DNA from: Cloacibacillus sp. An23
Lineage (GTDB): Bacteria; Synergistota; Synergistia; Synergistales; Synergistaceae
Length of the DNA stretch: 64,000 bases
Assembly: GCF_002159945.1 (NCBI RefSeq)
Contig: NZ_NFJQ01000005.1
Coordinates: forward strand, 124,001 to 188,000
Direction: 5' to 3'
Position 1 is the first letter of the stretch. Every line of letters starts with the position of its first letter. The notes below the pieces were generated by a model. It was given only the letters and a program-made list of their open reading frames with translations, did no database searches and was not told the DNA's origin. This document shows, piece after piece, positions 48,659 through 58,386 of this stretch. The translations under genes were made by a program, and so were the position numbers.

Positions 48659-50491
48659 TTATTTTCTGAACGGCAGGTCGATCACCGGCCAGCGCAGGGT
48701 GGCCGCTAGCTCTTCTCTGAGAAGCTGGGCCGTCATGCCCTCGACGTCGCGGGTCTTGACCACCCACAGGCTGTCGGCGAGCAGCTCTCCGCGTTTGGGC
48801 CAGTGGGTTATCGATTCGCGCAGCACGGCGCGCGTGCCCTCGCCGAGCTGTTTCAGCGCCGGCTCCTGGAGCAGGCGGAAGCCGCCCGGCATGGATATGC
48901 GCACCTTCTGGTCTATCGTGAACGGGAAGCGCAGCGTGTAGTTCTCCTCGCGTCCTATCATTTCGCTGACGCGCATCGGGACTCCGCCTGGCAGGCGCAG
49001 CAGCATGCTTTCGCCGTGGATTATGCCGGGCGTGCAGTTGACGGAGAATTTCATGCTGTAGCCTTTTTTCTCTTCCTTTACATCCGTCGCGGTCAGGCTC
49101 ATGCCGAGCATCGCGAAGTTCAGCTTTTCAAGTACGAGGCGCGAGGCGTCTTCTATCGCCGGTATTCCGCTGCCGGAGAGCAGCTCGCTCCATCCGCCCG
49201 TCACTGTGACGTCGAGCGTGCCCTGCGCCCGCCCGTTGGCGTCGAGCTTGAGCTTCCAAAGCAGCGCGAGGCGGCTGTCGGAGGCGGAGCCGTTGGATAA
49301 TTTTTTGGTTTTAGGTTCGTTTTCTCCCTCTCCGTATAGCTCGGTGCCGGCTAGCGACAGCGGCACACGCCCCGGAGTGAACGGGAGGCCCGGAACGAAG
49401 TAGGACGACCTAGAAGCGCCGGGAAGCTTGAGCTCGAGGACCGGACCTTCAAAGAGCGACACGGCGGCCGGGCTCGATTCGCCGACGGGCATCTTCGGGC
49501 TCCACCATATCTTCGAGCCCCAGCCGAGCTCGGTCAGCCATTTATGGAGCAGGAAAGACTGCTCCCACGGCGTCCACGGTCCCTCGGCGGGGATCTCGCC
49601 TTTGCCGCGCACCCAGTCGATCGGATATCCCGTCAGGGTGCGTTCCGGCGTGTTGACCCACTCTATGAGGCTCATGCCGGAGCGGCGCGCTTCTTTGCCG
49701 GCCGCCTCCGGTATCGGAAGCTGCGGCACGGAGGCGGCGAGCGCGCCGGCTTCGCGCAGCGCCGTCAGAGCGCCCTCGCCCGTCGCGAAGGCGAGCATCG
49801 GGCGCTCGTTGACTACGAAGCCTTCGCCCCGCCACGGGAGCTGGTTCATAACCTTCCAGCTGTATTTGACGCTGCCGCCGCTTTTTGATTCGTCCGGCTC
49901 GCGCATGTCGCGCCCGTCCCAGAATATCTCGGTCCCCTCCGGGACTTCGACGCTGACGGTCTGCTCCCATATCGGGAGGCCGCCGGCCATGTTTACGGCG
50001 CCGCTGATGCCCTCGCCGGCGCCGCGCTTTTCACGCACGGCGACGACTACGGCCCTGCCTATCGTATCCTCCGGCACGGTCACTACGCTGACCGAGGCTC
50101 CGCCGGGGAGAGTCCTGTTCTCGACCGGGAGGTCGCCCTCCTTCATCCCCGTCATGGTGTTATACCACGCGGCCTCCTCAACTGAGACGGAGCCGCCGGC
50201 CGGAGCTGGATAGAAGAGGGTCTTCCAGTCTTCGGGCACCTTTTCGCCCATCATTATCACCATAGCGCGGAAATGCTCCGCCGAGCCGTCGGGCGAGAGC
50301 TTCGACTCGTCGCTGCGGAGCCATATTACCGCGTCGTTGCCGTCGTATATCTCCATCGACGGCACCTCGTCCTTGAGGCGCATTATCTCGCGTTCGCTGT
50401 CCCAGTCGGCGAAGGCGCACCCGGCGAAGGCGATGCACAAAACCGCCGCGAGCGCAGCCCTCACGAATTTTATTCCGCGTACGGCGCTCAT
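48659..50491 (-). CDS. Secreted DUF3857/transglutaminase-like protein lacking the catalytic Cys
   Basis: A 610-residue exported protein with a signal peptide (FVRAALAAVLCIAFAGCAFAD). FAGC could be a lipobox, so a lipoprotein is possible. Residues about 45-250 resemble the DUF3857 beta-sandwich (DAVIWLRSDESKLSPDGSAE and VSVEEAAWYNTMTGMKEGDL). The next region (GPWTPWEQSFLLHKWLTELGWGSKIWW) lines up with the transglutaminase core, but Trp sits where the catalytic Cys should be, and the mature chain has almost no Cys elsewhere. It probably binds rather than cleaves. It starts 2 bases after the secA stop. Function unknown. Confidence 0.6.
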   Translation of the reverse strand: MSAVRGIKFVRAALAAVLCIAFAGCAFADWDSEREIMRLKDEVPSMEIYDGNDAVIWLRSDESKLSPDGSAEHFRAMVIMMGEKVPEDWKTLFYPAPAGGSVSVEEAAWYNTMTGMKEGDLPVENRTLPGGASVSVVTVPEDTIGRAVVVAVREKRGAGEGISGAVNMAGGLPIWEQTVSVEVPEGTEIFWDGRDMREPDESKSGGSVKYSWKVMNQLPWRGEGFVVNERPMLAFATGEGALTALREAGALAASVPQLPIPEAAGKEARRSGMSLIEWVNTPERTLTGYPIDWVRGKGEIPAEGPWTPWEQSFLLHKWLTELGWGSKIWWSPKMPVGESSPAAVSLFEGPVLELKLPGASRSSYFVPGLPFTPGRVPLSLAGTELYGEGENEPKTKKLSNGSASDSRLALLWKLKLDANGRAQGTLDVTVTGGWSELLSGSGIPAIEDASRLVLEKLNFAMLGMSLTATDVKEEKKGYSMKFSVNCTPGIIHGESMLLRLPGGVPMRVSEMIGREENYTLRFPFTIDQKVRISMPGGFRLLQEPALKQLGEGTRAVLRESITHWPKRGELLADSLWVVKTRDVEGMTAQLLREELAATLRWPVIDLPFRK

Positions 50492-50493
50492 GG

Positions 50494-53217
50494 CTATTTG
50501 TTCCTGCCGCAGCACTGTTTGTATTTCTTGCCGCTGCCGCACGGGCACGGGTCGTTGCGCCCGATCTTCACGTCGTTGACTATCGGCTGCGTCTTCTGCG
50601 CCGTCGCGGTCACGCCGGGGTTTTCCATCTCGTCGTTGTAATTGCCGGGCAGAGCCTGCGGCATCTCGAACGGATCCCGGCTTTCCTTCCAGTTCTTGCT
50701 TCTGCGCGCGTTTTCCATCTCGCGTTCCTCGTCGCGCGACACGACGGAGACGCGCAGCGCGAACTCGGTGATGCTCTCGCGCACGCGGACGAGCATCTCC
50801 TGGAACAGGTTGAATGACTCGAACTGATATTCGACGAGCGGATCTTTCTGCCCTATCGCGCGCAGCCCTATACCGCGGCGCAGCTCGTCCATAGCGAGCA
50901 GATGCTCTTTCCAGTTCGCGTCGAGAACCTCGAGGAATATGTAACGATATATCTGGGCGGAGAGCTCCGGCCCCAGCTCTTCGGTCTTCTGGCGGAAGCG
51001 CGCGCGTATCTCCTCGATTATGCGCGGGCGGGCCTCTTCGAAGGCCTGCTCGGAATCCACGCCCTCAAGGCACGCGGCTACGCCGGGCCAGAAGAGCGCG
51101 TTGAGGCGCACCGTCACGGACTTGATGTCAGGCTCATCGGCGTTCTTGTCGGCGAAGGCCTTGTCGAGCTGCGCGTTCGCCGTGTCCTCGAGTACCTCAA
51201 GCGTCCTTTCGACAATGTTCGGGTCTTCGAGTATCTCGCCGCGCTCCGCGTAAACGGCCTCGCGTTGGCGGTTCATCACGTTGTCGTAGGCCAGGAGCTG
51301 CTTTCTTATGTCGAAATGCATCTCCTCGACCTTTTTCTGCGCGTTTTCGATGGCCTTGGAAAGAAGCGGATGGTCGAGCGACTCGCCCTTCTCCATGCCC
51401 AGTTTGTCCATTATCGCGGATATCTTGTCGCCGCCGAAGAGACGGATTAGGTCGTCCTCGAGCGCGATGTAGAAGCGGCTCTCGCCCGGGTCGCCCTGGC
51501 GTCCCGAGCGTCCGCGGAGCTGGTTGTCTATGCGGCGCGACTCGTGTCGCTCTGTACCGATTATGCGCAGGCCGCCGGTGGCTATGACCTTGTCGTGCTC
51601 CTCCGCGCATATCTTCTTATATTTTTCGAGGACCTCGGCGTAGAGCTGCGGATCGTCAGCCGGGCTCTTGCCCTCCTTTTCGAGTTCCTCGCGCGCGAGG
51701 AACTCCGCGTTGCCTCCGAGCACGATGTCAGTACCGCGTCCGGCCATGTTCGTCGCGACGGTGACCGCTCCGAAGCGTCCCGCCTGCGCCACTATCGCGG
51801 CTTCCTTGTCGTGGACCTTCGCGTTCAGCACGTTGTGCGGAATCTTGCGCGCGCGCAGCAGCTTGCTTACGCGCTCCGAATGCTCTATCGAGGCGGTGCC
51901 TACCAGTATAGGCTGCCCCTTCGCGTGATATTCCGCGACCTCGTCGGCTGCCGCCGTGTATTTCTCATCGGCCGTCTTATAAACCGCGTCGGGATTGTCC
52001 TTGCGGATCATCGGCTTGTGCGTCGGTATGACTATGACGTTGAGGCCGTATATCTCCTTGAATTCCTCGGCCTCCGTCTTCGCCGTGCCGGTCATGCCGG
52101 CGAGCTTCTTATACATGCGGAAGTAGTTCTGAAGCGTGATCGTCGCGAGAGTCTGGTTCTCGCGCCCGACGCGCACGCGCTCCTTAGCCTCTATCGCCTG
52201 GTGCAGACCGTCCGAATAGCGGCGTCCGAACATCAAACGTCCCGTAAATTCGTCCACTATCACTATCTCGCCGTCCTTGACCACGTAATGCACGTCGCGC
52301 TGGAACAGGTGGTGAGCCTTGAGCGCCTGCACTATCTTGTGCGCGAGCGACGAGTTTGCGAAATCCGTGAAAAGATTAGGCAGCTTCATGATGCGCTCCG
52401 TCTTCGCGATGCCCGCCTCGGTCAGCGCGAGGTTGCGCTCCTTCTCGTCCACCTCGAAGTCCGTCCCCTTTATGAGCTCGCGAGCCACGGCGTCGGCGAC
52501 GCGGTAAGGCTCGGTGTCGTCCTCCGAGGGGCCGGAGATGATGAGCGGGGTACGGGCCTCGTCAATCAGTATCGAGTCCACCTCGTCTACGATGCAGTAA
52601 TTGTGTCCGCGCTGCACCTGCTGCGACTTCTGTATCGCCATGTTGTCGCGCAGATAGTCGAAACCGAACTCGCTGTTCGTGCCGTAGGTGATGTCGCACT
52701 GGTAGGCCGCCTTGCGCGCGTCGTCGGGCATGAAAGGCGATATGACGCCGACCGTCAGCCCCATGCCGCGGTAGACCGGCCCCATCCATTCCGCGTCGCG
52801 CGCCGCGAGGTAGTCGTTGACCGTTACGACGTGGACGCCCTTCTTCGTCATCGCGTTGAGCGCAACGGCGAGCGTGGCGACGAGCGTCTTTCCTTCGCCC
52901 GTCTTCATCTCCGCGATGTTGCCGTCGTGAAGCGCCATGCCTCCGATGAGCTGTTCCTTGAAGTGGCGCAGCCCGAGCGCGCGCTTCGAAACCTCCCGGA
53001 CGCGCGCGAAAACATCCGGCAGAATATCGTCGAGGCTCTCGCCATTTTCGAGACGCCCGCCGAAAATCTCGGCGGAGCGGGCGAGCTCCTCGTCAGAAAG
53101 CTTCTCGACCTCCGGCTCCAGAGAATCTATCACCTGCGTCTTCTTCTCGTATTTCGCTACGGCCCTGTCGTTGGGGTCGAGGCCGAGCGCCTTTATCACT
53201 CCGTTAAGAAATCCCAC
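50494..53217 (-). CDS. secA: Preprotein translocase ATPase SecA
   Basis: Motor of the general secretory pathway, 907 residues. It shows [20 protein letters not shown] (Walker A), [39 protein letters not shown] (DEVD), [18 protein letters not shown], and [20 protein letters not shown]. The C-terminal zinc SEC-C motif is [17 protein letters not shown] for SecB/lipid contact. Complete and of normal length. A strong promoter lies about 285 bases upstream, leaving an unusually long leader. Confidence 0.97.
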   Translation of the reverse strand: MGFLNGVIKALGLDPNDRAVAKYEKKTQVIDSLEPEVEKLSDEELARSAEIFGGRLENGESLDDILPDVFARVREVSKRALGLRHFKEQLIGGMALHDGNIAEMKTGEGKTLVATLAVALNAMTKKGVHVVTVNDYLAARDAEWMGPVYRGMGLTVGVISPFMPDDARKAAYQCDITYGTNSEFGFDYLRDNMAIQKSQQVQRGHNYCIVDEVDSILIDEARTPLIISGPSEDDTEPYRVADAVARELIKGTDFEVDEKERNLALTEAGIAKTERIMKLPNLFTDFANSSLAHKIVQALKAHHLFQRDVHYVVKDGEIVIVDEFTGRLMFGRRYSDGLHQAIEAKERVRVGRENQTLATITLQNYFRMYKKLAGMTGTAKTEAEEFKEIYGLNVIVIPTHKPMIRKDNPDAVYKTADEKYTAAADEVAEYHAKGQPILVGTASIEHSERVSKLLRARKIPHNVLNAKVHDKEAAIVAQAGRFGAVTVATNMAGRGTDIVLGGNAEFLAREELEKEGKSPADDPQLYAEVLEKYKKICAEEHDKVIATGGLRIIGTERHESRRIDNQLRGRSGRQGDPGESRFYIALEDDLIRLFGGDKISAIMDKLGMEKGESLDHPLLSKAIENAQKKVEEMHFDIRKQLLAYDNVMNRQREAVYAERGEILEDPNIVERTLEVLEDTANAQLDKAFADKNADEPDIKSVTVRLNALFWPGVAACLEGVDSEQAFEEARPRIIEEIRARFRQKTEELGPELSAQIYRYIFLEVLDANWKEHLLAMDELRRGIGLRAIGQKDPLVEYQFESFNLFQEMLVRVRESITEFALRVSVVSRDEEREMENARRSKNWKESRDPFEMPQALPGNYNDEMENPGVTATAQKTQPIVNDVKIGRNDPCPCGSGKKYKQCCGRNK

Positions 53218-53280
53218 TGACTCCTTCCACCTTTCGCAAAAATACGGGACGGACCCGTAAATGTCTTCTTCAATGTATCT

Positions 53281-53493
53281 TCAGTCCGCGACGCGCAAAG
53301 CCGAACGCGCGGACAATATTTTTCTGATAATACGCAAAGCCGGGCGGCGCGCCTGAAAAACTTCCGCCGAGGCGCAAAACCGCCGAAAATCCGCTCGCCC
53401 GCAGCCGGGCTTCCGTCTCATCAATGGGGCCGCGCACTCCCGTCCGCGCGACGCGCTACAAGGCGGCGGCCGCCAGTGCGCAAGCGTCCCCAT
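53281..53493 (-). other. Possible leaderless upstream frame in the secA leader
   Basis: An ATG at 53493 lies 8 bases after the -10 box of the secA promoter, so a transcript could begin almost exactly on it. The 70-codon frame is Arg- and Ala-rich (MGTLAHWRPPPCSASRGREC at its start), has no ribosome site and matches no family. It may be chance in GC-rich DNA, or a leader peptide acting in secA control as SecM does elsewhere. The leader also contains the inverted repeat GTCCGCG / CGCGGAC (about 53284-53314). Confidence 0.2.
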
Positions 53494-53501
53494 AGTTTTT
53501 G

Positions 53502-53531
53502 ATTATATACTTATACAAGGAAGTAAGTCAA
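53502..53531 (-). promoter_or_regulatory. Promoter of the secA operon
   Basis: On the minus strand TTGACT (53531-53526), an 18-base spacer and TATAAT (53507-53502) form a strong sigma-70 promoter. The start site would be near 53495, leaving about 280 bases before the secA ATG. Confidence 0.7.
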
Positions 53532-53811
53532 AAAAATTATAACGCGCCGGACGAGAAAAACGGCGCGGCGTGAATGAAAAATCATCAAGCGTACAAAGCG
53601 GGCGGCACGCCGTGGAAAAGCCGCAAACGCGGCGAAAAACGAAAAATCCGTTTCTCAGCGGCGCGCCGCCGCCAGCGAAAACTCACGGACTTTTCGGCGA
53701 ACCGCGGAATTTTCCGCAAATTCGCCGAAAATCCGTAAAACCAGCGGAATCCGTCCAAGCCGGCGCCGCGCGCCTGTAATCTCCGCCGGCCGCGGCCGGA
53801 GAGTTAAAGCT
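53532..53811. other. Gene-free spacer with long imperfect palindrome
   Basis: No credible gene. A 52-base palindrome occupies 53685-53736. Its outer arms are ACGGA / TCCGT and TTTTCGGCGAA (53691-53701) / TTCGCCGAAAA (53721-53731), with one bulged C. Its inner stem is GCGGA (53704-53708) / TCCGC (53713-53717). It lacks a terminal T-run. The surrounding sequence is rich in short GC and poly-A patches. It could be an intergenic repeat unit of this genome. Confidence 0.5.
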
Positions 53812-53842
53812 AAAAAAAGCGGCGGCCTGATAAAGCCGCCGC
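53812..53842 (-). terminator. Intrinsic terminator of the liv-dehydrogenase operon
   Basis: GCGGCGGC (53819-53826) and GCCGCCGC (53835-53842) form a perfect 8-bp stem with an 8-base loop. On the minus strand it is followed by seven T residues (53818-53812). It begins 27 bases after the GarR-like gene stop. Confidence 0.9.
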
Positions 53843-53868
53843 AACTCGCCGGAAATCCCCCCGCCGCC

Positions 53869-54762
53869 TTAATTTTCCTTTAACGAGACGTTATTGAGCT
53901 TTTCGTAATAACGTCCCAGCGCGCCGTGGTCCATCGACTCACAGCCGTCGTTGGCGAGGGCGATCATCATTTCAATAACCTGGCTTGAAAGCGGCACAGA
54001 GCAATTTAATGCGCGGCTCGTCTCCAGCACGTTCCAGAGATCCTTTATGTGGAGGTTTATACGGAACCCGGGATTATAACGCGCCTCGAACATCCTCGGC
54101 GCTTTATCCTCAAGGCACTGACTGCCGGCAAGTCCCCTGCGTATAGCTTCAAACACCTTACGCGGATCGACGCCGGCCTTTTTGGCGAGCGCCATGCCCT
54201 CCGCGACTGCGGAGATGTTGATGCCGACGATTATCTGATTGACGAGCTTCGTCGTCTGACCGGCTCCGCTCCCGCCGACAAGCGTGACAGTCGCGCCCAT
54301 TTTTTCAAGCACGGGGCGCGCCTTCTCAAACGCAGCCGCGTCGCCGCCGGCCATAATGGCGAGCGTCCCCTGCTCCGCCTTTTCCTGACCTCCGCTCACC
54401 GGAGCGTCTATCATCTCGACGCCCTTTTCGTTGAGCACGGCATTAAGCTCACGGCTCACTATCGGCGATATAGAGCTCATATCTACAACTATCTGTCCTT
54501 TTTTCACGCCGTAGATGAGACCATTCGCGCCTATGGTCACTTCTCGCACATGGGGCGAGTTCGGCAGCATCGTAATAATTATTTCTCCGGCTTTCGCTGC
54601 GACGTCGGCAGGGCTGCCGCCGCGCTCCGCTCCGCATCCGCAGAGCTCGTCCGCCGCTGCGGCCGCAACGTCGTAGACGACCAGCTCATATCCGGCTTTA
54701 ATAAGATTTTTAGCCATTGGGCGGCCCATGATGCCAAGTCCTATAAATCCGATTTTACCCAT
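53869..54762 (-). CDS. 2-hydroxy-3-oxopropionate reductase / 3-hydroxyisobutyrate dehydrogenase family (GarR-like)
   Basis: A 297-residue beta-hydroxyacid dehydrogenase. KIGFIGLGIMGRPMAKNLIKAG is the NAD(P) site, DAPVSGGQEKAEQGTLAIMAGG the substrate-binding loop, and GAGQTTKLVNQIIVG carries the catalytic Lys. YNPGFRINLHIKDLWNVLE is close to GarR-type tartronate semialdehyde reductases. It is the last gene of the long operon. It may reduce a semialdehyde or oxidise a 3-hydroxyacid made from the imported substrate. The exact substrate is not determined. GGGGG lies 8 bases before the ATG. Confidence 0.88.
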   Translation of the reverse strand: MGKIGFIGLGIMGRPMAKNLIKAGYELVVYDVAAAAADELCGCGAERGGSPADVAAKAGEIIITMLPNSPHVREVTIGANGLIYGVKKGQIVVDMSSISPIVSRELNAVLNEKGVEMIDAPVSGGQEKAEQGTLAIMAGGDAAAFEKARPVLEKMGATVTLVGGSGAGQTTKLVNQIIVGINISAVAEGMALAKKAGVDPRKVFEAIRRGLAGSQCLEDKAPRMFEARYNPGFRINLHIKDLWNVLETSRALNCSVPLSSQVIEMMIALANDGCESMDHGALGRYYEKLNNVSLKEN

Positions 54763-54788
54763 AACGAATACCCCCAGTTTTATGTCAG

Positions 54789-55826
54789 TTAATAGCCTTT
54801 GATCCTGTCGACGACGTTTTCAAGCTTTTCTCCGTTTATAAAGCGGCGCAAGTTGCTGAAGAAAATATCAAAAGTTCTGTCGATATAATTCTCTTCATCG
54901 TCGCACCCCATGTGCGGAGACATAACGAGATTCGGTGCGTCCCAAAGCGGCGAATCCGCTGGAAGCGGCTCCTGTTCAAACACGTCGAGCACCGCGCCGG
55001 AGAGACGGCCGTTCCTGAGATTCTCCATCAGCGCATCGCCGTCCACTATACGCCCGCGGCTGATGTTGACGAAGCCGCAGCCCTCTTTCATTGCGGAGAA
55101 TGCGCCGCGGTCTATCATGCGATACGTCTCGTCGGTGGACGGCAGCGTTACTACAACGTAGTCGGCACGCCCAAGGGTCTCGCGTAGGCTTGAAACGTGA
55201 ACAAGCTCGTCGAAATTCTCGCGCGGCGACGTGTCGATATCGACTCCTATAGTGCGGAGGCCGAGCGCCTTCGCGGCCTTCGCAGCGGCGGAACCTTGGT
55301 GTCCCGCCCCCAAAACGGCGACGGTCGAGCCTCTTATGATCGAAACAAAATGTGCGTCCCAGAAATGAGCCTGCTGGGCGCGCATGAGGCGTGGCATGTG
55401 GTTCGCAAGCATCAGAAGCGCCATCATGACATACTCGTAACTCTTCGGAGCGTGCGCGCCCCTGTTGTTCGTCAATACCGCGTCTTCCGGCAGCCAGTCG
55501 AGCGGCAGCAAATGCTCGACGCCCGCGCCGATAATATGTATCCATTTGAGATGCGGAGCGGCCGTTTTGACCTCTTCAAGCGGAAACATGTACCCTATCA
55601 TGACGTCCGCGTCCGCGACTCCTTTGCGGAACTTCACGTAATCTTCGGCGTTCCAGCTCGGCGTGTTTTCAAAGCTCGTCGAAGTGCGCGTAATAGAGAT
55701 ATCCACCTTGTCCTTGAACTCAGGGAATCTATCGAGCGCGGCGTCTATGCGCTCCTGCGTCATGCGGAAGACTTTAAGGCTGTCCTCCGCGGTAAGAACC
55801 GTGATGTTAAGTTTCCTGTCGGTCAC
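54789..55826 (-). CDS. D-2-hydroxyacid dehydrogenase (first paralog)
   Basis: A 345-residue NAD-dependent enzyme of the D-isomer family. The Rossmann motif is VAVLGAGHQGSAAAKAAKALG. The catalytic triad is visible: Arg in GFVNISRGRIVDGDAL, Glu in LDVFEQEPLPADSPLW, His in LVMSPHMGCDDEENYI. It interconverts D-2-hydroxyacids and 2-oxoacids. The GTG start is 1 base after the stop of the second paralog, with GGAG inside that gene. The two paralogs share layout and the odd motif EPLPADSPLW, so they probably arose by duplication. Confidence 0.9.
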   Translation of the reverse strand: MTDRKLNITVLTAEDSLKVFRMTQERIDAALDRFPEFKDKVDISITRTSTSFENTPSWNAEDYVKFRKGVADADVMIGYMFPLEEVKTAAPHLKWIHIIGAGVEHLLPLDWLPEDAVLTNNRGAHAPKSYEYVMMALLMLANHMPRLMRAQQAHFWDAHFVSIIRGSTVAVLGAGHQGSAAAKAAKALGLRTIGVDIDTSPRENFDELVHVSSLRETLGRADYVVVTLPSTDETYRMIDRGAFSAMKEGCGFVNISRGRIVDGDALMENLRNGRLSGAVLDVFEQEPLPADSPLWDAPNLVMSPHMGCDDEENYIDRTFDIFFSNLRRFINGEKLENVVDRIKGY

Positions 55827-55827
55827 G

Positions 55828-56859
55828 TTAAAACTCCTTCTTTATATCGACGATATTCTTGAGCGGCCGCCCCGCAAGTTCGTTGCGTACGTTCTCTATC
55901 GTGAGGTCGAGCGTCAGCGGCATATAATTCACGAGGTCGTCTGAAGAAACATGCGGCGTTATCGTAAGATTCGGCGTAGTCCACAGCGGAGAATCCGCAG
56001 GCAGCGGCTCTACATCGAAGACGTCGAGTATAGCGCACGCTATATCCCCGTTTCTGAGCTTTTTGTCTAAAGCGTTCTGATCCAACAGCGCGCCGCGCGA
56101 TACGTTCATAAGCCCGGCTTCTTTCGGAAGCCATCCGAGCACCTCTTCGCTGAACATACCGCGAGTCTCATCCGTTACGGGCGCGGCGATCGCAAGAAAA
56201 TCCGTATCGGCAAGTTCTTCCTTCAGTCTATCAACGGTATAAACGCCCTCGCAGCACGGATGCGACTTGACGTACGGGTCTATCCCGATAACGCGCAGTC
56301 CCATGCGGTGCGCCTGGCGCGCAATCTCGCCGCCCTGACTGCCGACTCCGAAAATCACTAGTTTCTTACCTTTAATAACCGAAGTGAAAATCTGCTTCCA
56401 TTCGCCGTTCCGCTGCGCAGTCGCAAGGCACGGCATACGCGAGTTGAGCATTGCGAGGAACATGGCGAACGATTCTCCGGATTTCGGAAGATGAACGCCC
56501 CTGTTGTTTATCAATGATACGCCCTCGGGAACCCAGTCGAAGGGAGCCATATGGTTCACGCCGGAGCTGATGAAGTGTATCCACTTCAACTCGGGGGCGT
56601 ACTGAGCCATATTTTCAGTCGGGAATACAAAGCCGACCAGAACGTCGGCGGTCTTCATGTATCCATAATATTCTTCGAAGTCGCCATCCGTCCAGCGGTC
56701 GATAGGATCTTCCGCGCTGCTGCCTATCGTTATATGCAGCTTGTCCGCTATATCGGCGTTTCTTTCAAGAAGGGCCTTCACATGCTCTTCCGTGCCGATG
56801 AACACCTGCGACGAGCTACGGCTGTTCTCAATATGAATGTGCACTTTTCCGTTGTACAT
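55828..56859 (-). CDS. D-2-hydroxyacid dehydrogenase (second paralog)
   Basis: A 343-residue relative of the preceding enzyme. The nucleotide site is LVIFGVGSQGGEIARQAHRMG. The catalytic residues are Arg in LMNVSRGALLDQNAL, Glu in LDVFDVEPLPADSPLW, and His in LTITPHVSSDDLVNYM. The ATG at 56859 has GGAGG 8 bases upstream; an extension to 56874 is not needed. Two paralogs in one operon suggest that two related hydroxyacids, or opposite directions of one reaction, are handled. The pairing with an ABC importer and a dipeptidase is unusual. Confidence 0.9.
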   Translation of the reverse strand: MYNGKVHIHIENSRSSSQVFIGTEEHVKALLERNADIADKLHITIGSSAEDPIDRWTDGDFEEYYGYMKTADVLVGFVFPTENMAQYAPELKWIHFISSGVNHMAPFDWVPEGVSLINNRGVHLPKSGESFAMFLAMLNSRMPCLATAQRNGEWKQIFTSVIKGKKLVIFGVGSQGGEIARQAHRMGLRVIGIDPYVKSHPCCEGVYTVDRLKEELADTDFLAIAAPVTDETRGMFSEEVLGWLPKEAGLMNVSRGALLDQNALDKKLRNGDIACAILDVFDVEPLPADSPLWTTPNLTITPHVSSDDLVNYMPLTLDLTIENVRNELAGRPLKNIVDIKKEF

Positions 56860-56918
56860 ACACAAAACCTCCAAATTTACACGGTTTTAAAGCCTGTGCT
56901 AGTACGCCGGCGGCCGGA

Positions 56919-58337
56919 TCAATCGGCGCGGACGTAGGCGGATGGCGGAAGTTCTTCGAGGCGTATCAGGGCCACGATGAAAATTTTAAGCGCCTCTTTC
57001 ATCACGGGGAAATATGAAGCTTCGTTCGGAGCATGATCGGAAGCGACAAACGAAGGACGCGGCGTAAAGTCGTCGCCGGGACCGAAACCGACGGCGTTCT
57101 TAAAGCGTCTGGCGTACGTACCGCCGAACAGCGTATAGGTCTTCCCTTCGTGGCCGGAGACGTCCGAGTAGGACTCCACTAGCGTCTGTATAGGCGCGTA
57201 ATCGGGCGAAATGTAGAACGGTTCGAGAACCTCGACGGCTTCAAAGCGAGCGTTGTGCTCCGCTGCGATTTTCTCAAGCGCCGCGGTAATCTCCGCTCCG
57301 CTTATGCACTCCGGATAGCGGATATTCATGTCCTGACGCAGGACTGCTCCCTCCTGCGAGATGATGCCGCCGATGCTAGTCAGCCGTCCGAGGAGCTTGC
57401 CTTCGCAGTTGATGCCGAGGCCTTCGCCGTAGCCGCTGACGTGTATCTTGTGCATAAGTTCGAGGAAGGTTCTTTCCTCCGCGTCGCAGACGTCGTTTTC
57501 GAGCAGGAAGTCCGTCAATATTCCGATTGCGTTGTGCTTCCCGTCTGGATGCGCCGCGTGTCCGCCAACGCCCTGAGCCTCTATCAGGTATCTTCCGTCT
57601 TGACGCTCTGAGACGGTGATGCCCTTCATAGGCTTGAAGCTTCTGCCACGGACGTTCACTATGCAAGAGGCGTTGCCAGGAATCGAGTTCGACGCGTTGC
57701 CGCCGGAGAACTCCGAAATGTTCTTAAAGACTGGCGCAGAGTAGAAGCCGCCGTTTGAATGAATGCCCTTTTCGCCGACGCTCACGGGGAAGTCCACGTC
57801 CGGCGTGAAGCAGAAGAGCGGCTCCGGGTTGTTTTCAAGGTAATGCGGGACGTCGTGCATGCAGCACTCCTCGTCGCACCCAAAGAGCAGGCGGAGGCCG
57901 TAGCGCAGAGGCGTGCCCCTCTGCATGAGGAAGAGCGCCGCGTAAAGCGAAAGTATCGCCGCGCCCTTGTCGTCGCAGACGCCGCGCGCGATGAGCCAGC
58001 CGTCCTTTTCCGTCAGCACATACGGGTCGGAGTTCCAGCCGTCGCCTTCCGGCACGACGTCCACGTGCGTGATGACGGCCAAATGGTCTTTCTCCTCGCC
58101 GGGAAGCTCCGCCCAGCCGACATGTCCGCCGCCGTCGTTGACGGAAAATCCGAGCCGCTGCGCTATCGCGAGAACCGAGTCGAGCGCGTTGCGCGGCCCG
58201 CGGCCGTATGGAGCGCCCTCCTCCGCCGGGCCTTTCACGCTTTTCTTAGAAATCAGCTCCGCAAGGTCGCTCAAAATATCTTTCTCATGTTTTTCAATAA
58301 ACTCGTCGATTTGCTTGAACAGCTCCGTCTCTTTCAT
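56919..58337 (-). CDS. M20 family metallopeptidase (PepV/Sapep-type dipeptidase)
   Basis: A 472-residue cytoplasmic dinuclear-metal peptidase. The metal ligands are visible: HVDVVPEGDGW (His, with Asp), GVCDDKGAAILSLYAAL (bridging Asp), FGCDEECCMHD (Glu pair), and a C-terminal His in ASDHAPNEASYFP. The family cleaves dipeptides, some with beta-Ala or D-residues. The ATG at 58337 has GGAGG 6 bases upstream; an open extension to 58427 overlaps livF and is rejected. It sits between livF and the hydroxyacid dehydrogenases, so it probably acts on the imported compound. Confidence 0.9.
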   Translation of the reverse strand: MKETELFKQIDEFIEKHEKDILSDLAELISKKSVKGPAEEGAPYGRGPRNALDSVLAIAQRLGFSVNDGGGHVGWAELPGEEKDHLAVITHVDVVPEGDGWNSDPYVLTEKDGWLIARGVCDDKGAAILSLYAALFLMQRGTPLRYGLRLLFGCDEECCMHDVPHYLENNPEPLFCFTPDVDFPVSVGEKGIHSNGGFYSAPVFKNISEFSGGNASNSIPGNASCIVNVRGRSFKPMKGITVSERQDGRYLIEAQGVGGHAAHPDGKHNAIGILTDFLLENDVCDAEERTFLELMHKIHVSGYGEGLGINCEGKLLGRLTSIGGIISQEGAVLRQDMNIRYPECISGAEITAALEKIAAEHNARFEAVEVLEPFYISPDYAPIQTLVESYSDVSGHEGKTYTLFGGTYARRFKNAVGFGPGDDFTPRPSFVASDHAPNEASYFPVMKEALKIFIVALIRLEELPPSAYVRAD

Positions 58338-58386
58338 GATAGACCTCCATGCAGTCAAAGTAAAAATTTTTGTTTTAGAAAGCGCG

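Noticed and set aside
51544-53220. Long open frame on the plus strand opposite secA (about 558 codons)
   Set aside because: It is antisense to a clear SecA and results from GC-rich codon structure. It has no ribosome site and a composition of Arg, Leu and Val typical of shadow frames.
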